A stretch of DNA of 64,000 bases, taken from positions 39,051,200-39,115,199 of the forward strand of contig OX246744.1 of assembly GCA_945910005.1 (NCBI GenBank), in the 5' to 3' direction. The stretch is from Isoperla grammatica (Eukaryota; Arthropoda; Insecta; Plecoptera; Perlodidae). A model generated the notes under the pieces. The model did not search any database. It was not told the origin of the DNA and saw only the letters and a program-made list of their open reading frames with translations. The translations under genes and the position numbers were made by a program. Of this stretch, positions 38,401 to 50,600 are shown piece by piece (the stretch's first letter is position 1; each line of letters starts with the position of its first letter).

Positions 38401-41400
38401 TGTTTCAGATGTTGGGACTATCTCTGTCTGCACCTTCCTTGGGGGGGGGGGGCAAGCCGTTGTCTCGTTCCACAGCCTTGTGAGTGTTTCAGATATTGGG
38501 ACTATCTCTGTGTCCACCTTCCTTGGGGGGCCGGCAAGCCGTTGTCTCGTTCCACAGCCTTGTGAGTGTTTCAGATGTTGGGACTATCTCTGTCTCCACC
38601 TTCCTTGGGGGGCCGGCAAGCCGTTGTCTCGTTCCACAGCCTTGTGAGTGTTTCAGATGTTGGGACTATCTCTGTCTGCACCTTCCTTGGGGGGGGGGGC
38701 AAGCCGTTGTCTCGTTCCACAGCCTTGTGAGTGTTTCAGATATTGGGACTATCTCTGTGTCCACCTTCCTTGGGGGGGCGGCAAGCCGTTGTCTCGTTCC
38801 ACAGCCTTGTGAGTGTTTCAGATGTTGGGACTATCTCTGTCTGCACCTTCCTTGGGGGGCCGGCAAGCCGTTGTCTCGTCCCACAGCCTTGTGAGTGTTT
38901 CAGATGTTGGGACTATCTCTGTCTGCACCTTCCTTGGGGGGCCGGCAAGCCGTTGTCTCGTCCCACAGCCTTGTGAGTGTTTCAGATGGTGGGACTATCT
39001 CTGTCTGCACCTTCCTTGGGGGGCGGCAAGCCGTTGTCTCGTTCCACAGCCTTGTGAGTGTTTCAGATGTTGGGACTATCTCCGTCTGCACCTTCCTTGG
39101 GGGGGCGGCAAGCCGTTGTCTCGTTCCACAGCCTTGTGAGTGTTTCAGATGTTGGGACTATCTCTGTCTGCACCTTCCTTGGGGGGCGGCAAGCCGTTGT
39201 CTCGTTCCACAGCCTTGTGAGTGTTTCAGATGTTGGGACTATCTCCGTCTGCACCTTCCTTGGGGGGGCGGCAAGCCGTTGTCTCGTTCCACAGCCTTGT
39301 GAGTGTTTCAGATGTTGGGACTATCTCTGTCTGCACCTTCCTTGGGGGGGCGGCAAGCCGTTGTCTCGTTCCACAGCCTTGTGAGTGTTTCAGATGTTGG
39401 GACTTTCTCTGTCTGCACCTTCCTTGGGGGGGCGGCCAGCCGTCGTCTCGGTCCACAGCCTTGTGAGTGTTTCAGATGTTGGGACTATCTCTGTCTGCAC
39501 CTTCCTTAGGGGGTCGGCAAGCCGTTGTCTCGTTCCACAGCCTTGTGAGTGTTTCAGATGTTGGGACTATCTCTGTCTGCACCTTCCTTGGGGGGGCGGC
39601 AAGCCGTTGTCTCGTTCCACAGCCTTGTGAGTGTTTCAGATTTTGGGACTATCTCTGTCTCCACATTCCTTGGAGGGCGGGCAAGCCGTCGTCTCGTCCC
39701 ACAGCCTTGTGAGTGTTTCAGATGTTGGGACTATCTCTGTCTCCACCTTCCTTGGGGGGGCGGCAAGCCGTTGTCTCGTTCCACAGCCTTGTGAGTGTTT
39801 CGGATGTTGGGACTATCTCTGTCTGCACCTTCCTTGGGGGGGCGGCAAGCCGTTGTCTCGTTCCACAGCCTTGTGAGTGTTTCAGATGTCGGGACTATCT
39901 CTGTCTGCACCTTCCTTGGGGGGGCGGCAAGCCGTTGTCTCGTTCCACAGCCTTGTGAGTGTTTCAGATTTTGGGACTATCTCTGTCTCCACCTTCCTTG
40001 GGGGGCCGGCAAGCCGTTGTCTCGTTCCACAGCCTTGTGAGTGTTTCAGATGTTGGGACTATCTCTGTCTGCACCTTCCTTGGGGGGGCGGCAAGCCTTT
40101 GTCTCGTTCTACAGCCTTCTGAATGTTTCAGATGTTAGGACTATATCTGTCTCCTCTTTCCTTGCAGGGCCTATAAGCCGTTGTCTCTCGTTGATTCGGA
40201 GGGCAGCTGGGAGCCGCCGTTGCCGCCCATACCCTCCGGCTCCCGTGACGAGGTACCGACTTTAGTTCAGTCCAGTATTTAACTCAATTCAAAATTACAT
40301 GATTTATAAAAAAAAAACTTATTAAATTAACAAATTAAAAAATTGGTACCCAGTCCAGTATTGAATCCAAGATCTAAGTAGGCCTATTCTAACTTGGTGG
40401 TGGAAAATTTACTGTCACTCGGAAAAAACTTTTATTATTTACAAACAGATTTTTTTAAAAGCTTCTCCCTAAACACATTTACCTCAAACATAAACACTAC
40501 AAAGTAATAGGTAGCAACATAAGCCTACTGATTGCATGTAAATGTATTAAAGACACCTTGGAGGCTAGTCTAGGATCAGCTACCAAGCCGAGAGCAAACC
40601 GCTAAACATGACCGAACAAGTTACAGGAGTTCCCGCTCGCATCCCTCTCGAGTTGGTCCTCCGAGCAGGTCAACGTTAAGAGCCATCCGTACTTAGAGCG
40701 GTATAGGGCGTTCCCGTGCTAATTGTTTCTGGTGATTGAGTGAGAACCGTTTGCCCTAGAGAGTTCCCGTTGTCTCAGTTTTCAAGTGGACAGTGTCCGA
40801 TTCTTCTGCCGTTTTGCACTTTTTGATAATTATTTATAGTTTAGGCCCCATGGCAGGTGATAAAATCTTGCAATTATCGAATTTTTTGATACTCTACTTC
40901 ATAATATGATTTCAAAACCGTCCACGTTGTCCTAGAAAAAAATTGAAAACAGGAAACGATTTCGATTAATAGTTTTCTCGTAATCAGGGGAAACAAATGA
41001 ATATGTGTGCGCGCTGCTGATCAGTGTTTGCTCAGACAAGCCACTTTCACCCCCAACTCCTCCAACTTCCCCTCCGCTGAGAACCACGTGCACGGAACAA
41101 AGGAGGATCCATCCCGAGCGGCACAGTAAACTGACAAATTATTGCTACCCATAAATCTGACAGGTTTGAAGACTTGCCGATAGCTCGCAACTTGTTTTCA
41201 CAGATTTGAGTGTTAATCTTTCTCGACTCGACGTTCCCGGTTTGCCCGACAATAATGCAGTTCCTAATTGCGTAGACATTGCGTCCTCATTACGTAGACT
41301 TCCTGATTCTGTTAGATTTTGATATTGGGTGGATAGTGGACAAATGTAATGTTCCCCGGTAGCCCAAGCGGCAACAACAGTCGGAGGTTCTGAGTTCAAT

Positions 41401-44400
41401 CCTAGTCGTGCGAATCTGTCTACAATAATTGCTAAAATAACGATGATGGTGATGATGATAAAACACGGAACAGACATCGACGCCGCAACAAACAACAACT
41501 ACGTTACACGTAACAGACAACAACGCCGCAACATACAATACGTAACACGTAACAGACATCGACGCCGCAACATACAATAACTACGTTACACGTAACAGAC
41601 AACGACGCCGCAACATACAATACTTAACACGTAACAGACATCGACGCCGCAACATACAATAACTACGTTACACGTAACAGACGACGCCGCAACAAACAAC
41701 AACTACGTTACACGTAACAGACAACGACGCCGCAACATACAATACTTAACACGTAACAGACATCGACGCCGCAACAAACAACAACTACGTTACACGTAAC
41801 AGACAACGACGTCGCAACATACAATACGTAACACGTAACAGACATCGACGCCGCAACAAACAACAACTACGTTACACGTAACAGACAACGACGCCGCAAC
41901 ATACAATAACTACGTTACACGTAACAGACAACGACGCCGCAACATACAATACTTAACACGTAACAGACATCGACGCCGCAACAAACAACAACTACGTTAC
42001 ACTTAACAGACGACGCCGCAACAAACAACAACTACGTTACACGTAACAGACAACGACGCCGCAACATACAATACTTAACACGTAACAGACATCGACGCCG
42101 CAACAAACAACAACTACGTTACACGTAACAGACAACGACGTCGCAACATACAATACGTAACACGTAACAGACATCGACGCCGCAACAAACAACAACTACG
42201 TTACACGTAACAGACAACGACGCCGCAACATACAATACGTAACACGTAACAGACGACGCCGCAACAAACAACAACTACGTTACACGTAACAGACAACGAC
42301 GCCGCAACAAACAATAACTACGTAACAGACAACGACGCCGCAACATACAATACGTAACACGTAACAGACGACGCCGCAACAAACAACAACTACGTTACAC
42401 GTAACAGACAACGACGCCGCATCATACAATACGTAACACGTAACAGACGACGCCGCAACAAACAACAACTACGTTACACGTAACAGACAACGACGCCGCA
42501 ACATACAATACGTAACACGTAACAGACGACGCCGCAACAAACAACAACTACGTTACACGTAACAGACAACGACACCGCAACATACAATACGTAACACGTA
42601 ACAGACATCGACGCCGCAACATACAATACGTAACACGTAACAGACATCGACGCCGCAACAAACAACAACTACGTTACACGTAACAGACAACGACGCCGCA
42701 ACATACAATACGTAACACGTAACAGACATCGACGCCGCAACATACAGTAACTAAGTAACACGTAACAGACATCGACGCCGCAACATACAATAACTACGTT
42801 ACACGTAACAGACAACGACGCCGCAACATACAATACGTAACACGTAACAGACAACGACGCCGCAACATACAATAACTACGTTACACGTAACAGACATCGA
42901 CGCCGCAACATACAATAACTACGTAACACGTAACAGACAACGACGCCGCAACATACAATAACTACGTAACACGTAACAGACATCGACGCCGCAACAAACA
43001 ACAACTACGTTACACGTAACAGACAACGACGCCGCAACATACAATACGTAACACGTAACAGACAACGACGCCGCAACATACAATAACTACGTAACACGTA
43101 ACAGACAACGACGCCGCTACATACAATACGTAACACGTAACAGACATCGACGCCGCAACATACAATACGTAACACGTAACAGACATCGACGCCGCAACAT
43201 ACAATACGTAACATACAACGACGCCGCAACATACAATACGTAACACGTAACAGACGACGCCGCAACAAACAACAACTACGTTACACGTAACAGACAACGA
43301 CGCCGCAACATACAATAACTACGTAACACGTAACAGACATCGACGCCGCAACAAACAACAACTACGTTACACGTAACAGACAACGACGCCGCAACATACA
43401 ATACGTAACACGTAACAGACAACGACGCCGCAACATACAATACGTAACACGTAACAGACATCGACGCCGCAACATACAATAACTACGTAACACGTAACAG
43501 ACATCGACGCCGCAACATACAATACGTAGCACGTAACAGACATCGACGCCGCAACAAACAACAACTACGTTACACGTAACAGACAACAACGCCGCAACAT
43601 ACAATACGTAACACGTAACAGACATCGACGCCGCAACAAACAACAACTACGTTACACGTAACAGACAACGACGCCGCAACATACAATACGTAACACGTAA
43701 CAGACAACGACGCCGCAACATACAATACGTAACACGTAACAGACATCGACGCCGCAACAAACAACAACTACGTTACACGTAACAGACAACGACGCCGCAA
43801 CATACAATACGTAACACGTAACAGACATCGACGCCGCAATATACAATAACTACGTAACACGTAACAGACAACAACGCCGCAACATATAATACGTAACACG
43901 TAACAGACATCGACGCCGCAACATACAATACGTAACACGTAACAGACATCGACGCCGCAACAAACAACAACTACGTTACACGTAACAGACAACAACGCCG
44001 CAACAAACAATACGTAACACGTAACAGACATCGACGCCGCAACAAACAACAACTACGTTACACGTAACAGACAACGACGCCGCAACATACAATACGTAAC
44101 ACGTAACAGACATCGACGCCGCAACATACAATAACTACGTAACACGTAACAGACAACGACGCCAACACAAACAACAACTACGTTACACGTAACAGACAAC
44201 AACGCCGCAACATACAATACGTAACACGTAACAGACATCGACGCCGCAACATACAATAACTACGTAACACGTAACAGACAACAAAGCCGCAACATACAAT
44301 ACGTAACACGTAACAGACATCGACGACGCCACATACAATAACTACGTAACACGTAACAGACAACAAAGCCGCAACATACAATACGTAACACGTAACAGAC

Positions 44401-46507
44401 ATCGACGCCGCAACATACAATAACTACGTAACACGTAACAGACAACGACGCCGCAAACTACAATACCTACGTAACACGTAACAGACATCGACGCCGCAAC
44501 ATACAATAACTACGTAACACGTAACAGACAACGACGCCGCAAACTACAATACCTACGTAACACGTAACAGACATCGACGCCGCAACATACAATAACTACG
44601 TAACACGTAACAGACAACGACGCCGCAAACTACAATACCTACGTAACACGTAACAGACATCGACGCCGCAACATACAATAACTACGTAACACGTAACAGA
44701 CAACGACGCCGCAAACTACAATACCTACGTAACACGTAACAGACATCGACGCCGCAACATACAATAACTACGTAACACGTAACAGACAACGACGCCGCAA
44801 ACTACAATACCTACGTAACACGTAACAGACATCGACGCCGCAACATACAATAACTACGTAACACGTAACAGACAACGACGCCGCAACATACAATAACTAC
44901 GTAACACGTAACAGACATCGACGCCGCAACATACAATAACTACGTAACACGTAACAGACAACAACGCCGCAACAAACAACAACTACGTAACACGTAACAG
45001 ACAACAACGCCGCAACAAACAACAAAAACACCTGTAAACAAACCGTGAGACCCGAAAAGAGATAATCTTTCTATCGACGTGAATACTGCCCCTATTGCGG
45101 GTATTATGATTATTGGGGGTGGGTTCTCAGACCGCGATTAGCGATAATGGTGGCCCAGTGTTACTGTTAGCACACGAGGCTCTAATTTGGGAGGTCGCCG
45201 GTTCAATACCCGACTGACTGAAGATTTCGCAGAGGGTTTTCTCAGTCACAATTGGCCAATGTTCGGATTGAGTCATAGTAACTGCCCTTAGACATTTCTT
45301 CCCCAACAATTCCAAAAATCGCAATACTGAAAAGGAGCATGAACTGGCTGTCCGTGGGCAGGTTTCCTACGAAACAATACTGTTATATGATTGATTTTAT
45401 TAGAAGAACCCACTCATTGAACATGCCATTCATTTGCCATGGCTCATAGTCTAGAATCGTTGCTGAGGGTTGGAAAACACAGTGCCTCTCACCATCGTAA
45501 TCACCGATGGTAGCTGGTCCGTGAGGTCATACGGAACGAATTACGTAACTCTGTCGGGAAAGTGCGCTTCTGAGTTAATATTTTGTGGATAAATTATTAT
45601 GCCCACAATTACCGGTATGGGGCCCTGCTCTAACAATATGTAGTGTGACGAAGCTTTCTGGCAAACACTGAGTGGAGACTATAGGTACTAAATAATAAAT
45701 ATTGAAGTCGTTCTCCATTTGTGGGGGGGGGGGATGTGTTGACGTTCGTTGCATCATTGGATTCAATTAAAAGCATACATATTATTAGCAGGTACAAACC
45801 CAAATTCATGTCACTAGAAGATAGTATTGTATTTTGGTTGCATGGCCTCCTACAAGGTATGTACGTACAGAAAAAATGTATCGTGATGATGAGTTTGATG
45901 AATGAGATGGGGCCAAAACTATTCGTTTTGACGTCAACTGTATATTGCCAGATTTAGTAGATCTAGGATGTCCCGCTACATGAAAAATATGAAACCCTCA
46001 GTATAAACTAGGTGCTCAATAAATTCTAATTGAAAGCTTATAATTTTGAAAAAATAATAAATGGAAAGAACCCGAACGACGATACGGTTGTATAAAAAAA
46101 CACCTACTTCACCAAAGCCAAAAAAATAGCACTTTCCCAGATCAAACAACTTCGATGTCAATGCCCTTCTGAGCCAGGGGAAGAAAACGCCCAGAGTGAC
46201 TCTGCTAGTCGTAAGCGGCGACGAAAGAAGAACCTGACCATTCCTACCTCTGGCCTACACTGAAGATTTCTCCTCCCACTTGGCCAGGCCATCCCTTGCT
46301 GGACTCCTCTTATGACGACCACGCGATATAGATGGACCTGACTCGGAAGACGTCATATGACCAAGCTGTCGAGTACGTCGTTAAACACCACCAATAAATA
46401 ATAATAATAATTTTTATAATAATAATACATTGTATTATTATTATTAGACTAATAATGTACCTGCCATCTGGTGATGTGATAAATAAAGATAAAAATAATA
46501 CTAATAC

Positions 46508-46570
<63 letters not shown>

Positions 46571-47538
46571 TAATAATAGTGACGGCATACTCATGTTACA
46601 AAGGGATTTATGATCGCTATTCAAGATAAAGTAATCAAGACTAACAATTACAAAAAATACATAATGAAAGACGTCACAGTGGAAGATAAATGTAGAAAAT
46701 GTAATATGAACGGCGAAACAATTGAACGTATCGTATCTGGGTGCAAAATGCTTTGTCAAACAGATTATCTTCATAGGCATAACCAAGTTGCAAACATTAT
46801 ACATCAAAAATTAGCCATGAAGTATAAACTTATAAACACAACCACTGCGTATTACAAATACAAGCCTGAAAAGGTATTAGGTAGTAAAGACTACAAATTA
46901 TATTACGACCGCGACCGGGCAGTTATAACAGACCAAACCATACATCACAATAGACCGGATATTATATTTATTGACAAGAAGAAACAAGAAACGATTTTAA
47001 TTGATGTTGCCGTCCCTTTATGCCACAATGTAGAGACAACTTGGCGGGACAAGATAAACAGATATAAGCAATTATCTATTGAAATAAAAAGGTTGTGGAA
47101 GCAGAATAATGTAACTGTTATACCGTTAATTATATCAGCAAATGGCATTGTTCCTCGTAAACTGCATGACAGTATTAAACTAATTGGTATCCAACCAAAC
47201 ATATACATCGAGATGCAAAAAGCAATTATTTTGAACACATGTAGGATAGTGCGAAAATTTTTTAACTAAGAAGAATGAAGACTTCAAGAAGTTCTCCATC
47301 CTGATGGTGGTTTTCGTGCTTTTCCACCGTACGAAAAGCAAATGCTGGATGAGTACAAATCGGCCACGACCGTACATAGCATCCACAGTTTGGTTTGGAA
47401 AAATAATATGGACAATGATATATTTAATTAGTTCTAAGTAGATTTTAATAAGGTAAACACATGGAAATACTTGACATTTATGTCCGTACAACATGTTTAT
47501 TCGGGTTTTAACCGAGTTTGTATGTATTGCAACAATAA

Positions 47539-47604
<66 letters not shown>

Positions 47605-50600
47605 TCGATTTCAAGGAGACGAACTGCAATGTGAAAGCGATAGTCTATGTCTTATTAGTCGTTTTAGCTAATAATAAGTTTAGGATGGTGAGATGTGAAG
47701 TGGATGATTAAAGATAACTCTTCAACACCAAGATCCCTTCACCAAGTCTGGTAGACATTTTATTTCCCACTCTCGATTAGCGTTCGACCTATCGACTCCC
47801 ATAGATCGAATGCAGTCACAGCCTTCTAGATAGTACAGTACAGTACATCTCCCTTTTTCATTAAAGGAGCAAATGGCTCAAAAGACAGGACACATGTAAA
47901 CCACTAACATTTCATACACAATTAGCTTTTAAAGATTAACACAGTTTTATAATAATCTAACTCAAAATTTTATAAAGATAAGTTCTTCTGAAACAAGTTA
48001 TAAATTTAATTTGGACGGCACCTTGATAGTACGGCCGCTCCTAGTAGTCTTATAGTTCTCATCAACAATAGGAGGTTGCAACGTGGAAACTGGGCTCCCA
48101 TCATCAACATTGCTTCTCTTCTGTGTTGGACTGCGACTAGGGGAATGAGAGTCGAGATTCTTCTTTTCCACGGGTGGACGGGGACTAGGGCGAGGACAAT
48201 CATTGGTTGACCAAGGCTCCCGGGCGGTATTCCAATTTCTGTTGACGTCATCATCTTCTTCACCCTCATCCTTGAAGTACGGAGCCGGAATAAGATGCCA
48301 CCGGTTGCGACGGAGAAGACCTCTAGACGTTCTAATATTGTACGAACGTGGCTCATCAGTTTTCCCCGTAACAATGCCATGACAGCGCATGTCGATCACC
48401 CAGACCGGTTCACCGACAGTCAGCTCCGACAGTTCCCGAGCGTTGTGTCTGCGGTCGTAATTGTGCTTCTGCCGCATCTTGATCTCATTCTCCTTAACAT
48501 TCAGGCTCGACAGGTCCGGTTTTTGGCTGAGGAGCCGTGAAGTCATCGGTAGAGTTGTCCGTAAACGACGGTTCATCAGAAGTTCTGATGGGCTGAAACC
48601 ATTGGCTAATGGTGTGGTACGATACGCCAGTAGAGCGGTATAAACATCGTCAGATTTCTTTAGGATTAGTTTTGCTATTTTTACCGCAGCCTCTGCGAAA
48701 CCGTTACTCTGGCTATGTTTGGGGCTGCTGGTAACAACGTCAAATCCGTAAAGTTTTGAAAATTGTTTAAATTCTGATTTCTCTAGGGTTCCAAACTGAG
48801 GCCCATTGTCGCTGCGTACCACTTCAGGAATACCATGTCTGGAAAATATGGCTTTACAGTGATTAATCATGGCTGCAGATTTCAGACTGGTCAACTCTGC
48901 GATCTCAAAGTATCGAGAATAATAGTCAGTGACGACTAGGAACCATTTCTCTTCTAGTTTAAATAGATCCATAGCGACAACTTGCCATGGCCTTTTTGGA
49001 AAGTCAGATGGAATGAGTGGTTCGTTGTGGTTTTTTGAGTGTTGGATACATTGTGGACAAGATCGAACAAGGAATTCTATCTGCGTCGAGAGACCAGGCC
49101 ACCACACTGCTTCTCTTGCTCGCGAGCGACATTTTACGATTCCTTGATGACCGTCATGTATTTTTGTTAAGACTTGTTTTTGCAATGACTTTGGTATCAC
49201 CAGACGTTGTCCTCTTAAGAGTAAATGATCTTCGACAGTGATATCGTGACGAACGGACCAATAATCTTGCAGTTCTTTTACAACTTGATTTTTCTCTGGC
49301 CAACCCTGCATGCTGTACTCTTTCAGGGCATTGCAGATTGGGTCTTTATTTTGTTCGATCATCACTTCCTTCAGAAAGTTGTCCGTCACGGGTATGGATT
49401 CTACTACGAGACGAACGTATGCAGTAGTTTCTTCTTCCAGTTCATCGGCTTCGTTCACCTGTAGCGGTTTTCTTGATAACGCATCAGCGACAATCATCTC
49501 CTTACCAGGTATATAGACGATCTCGTAGGAGAAACGCATTAGTCGGAGACGAAACCGTTGAAGACGAGGTGTTAAGTCGTCTAGAATCTTCGTCGTGAAC
49601 AGTGGAATCAACGGTTTGTGGTCCGTCTGCAGTACAATATGGAGACCGGTAATGTAGTCGCTGAACACCTGGCACGCATGTGTGAGTGCCAAGGCTTCGC
49701 GTTCGATCTGCGCATAACGACGCTCTGTAGATGAGAGCGTGCGCGAAGAGTACGCGACAGGCCGGTTTTCACCGTCGCTTTGTTCTTGTAGAAGAACACA
49801 TCCGATTCCATAAGCTGATGCATCTGCCGATACCGTAGTCTTCTTTAATGGATCATACAAGGCTAATGTTGGAATTTCAGTTAGTAACTGCTTAACAACA
49901 TTGAAGGCTTTCTCTTGCGCGGAGCCCCAAAGCCACATGTTTTTGGAGCGTAGAAGAGAAAGGATGGGTTCTAGTAGTTCGGATTTCCGGGGAATATAAC
50001 GTCCTACTGAATTAACCATGCCTACAAATCGCTGCACATCGTGCTTATTTTGGGGAGCGTCCATTTCGAGTATGGCTGCAATTCGATTCTTGTCTGGAGT
50101 AATACCCTCCCGGCTTATGCTATGTCCTAAGAAAGACACTTTATCAACGCAAACTAGTGTTTTGCTTTCGTTGAGTGTCATGCCGATCTCTTGTAGCCTA
50201 CTGAGAACTTGCCGAAGGCGATGATCATGCTCCTCTAAGGTTGCCCCCACGACAAGTATATCGTCCATGTGAATTAACACTCCCTCAATTCCTTGTAGAA
50301 TATCCATCATTCTCCTTTGAAAATGCTCTGGAGCACTAGTTATTCCAAAGGGAAGTCTTAGGAATCTGAATCGGCCAAACGGAGTAAGGAATGTTGTTAG
50401 CGGAGACGATTCGGCTGCAAGCGGAACTTGCCAGAAGCCCGAATTAGCATCCAGTTTTGTAAAATACTTTGCTGATGAAAGTTGTGCAAGGGTATTTTCC
50501 ACTTTTGGTATAGGGTGGAATTCCCGTTTAACACTTTTATTTAAATGTGTCAAATCTACACAAATCCTAACGCCTCCATTTGGTTTTGGAATTACGACCA

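Noticed and set aside
36593..40265. Overlapping ORFs on both strands of the 82-bp array
   Set aside because: The repeat unit is intron end plus exon 17 start; the frames are by-products of periodicity and change at each G-run length change.
41145..44445. Minus-strand VAASMSVTCYVLY-type ORFs
   Set aside because: They are the translated minisatellite complement, with no start context, no conserved boundaries and no domain.
45140..45220. tRNA gene
   Set aside because: A- and B-box-like motifs are present, but I cannot pair acceptor and anticodon stems, so a SINE head is more likely.
46310..46807. Minus-strand Leu-rich ORF opposite the LINE fragment
   Set aside because: The leucine run is the complement of the AAT microsatellite, and the rest is antisense to the LINE ORF.
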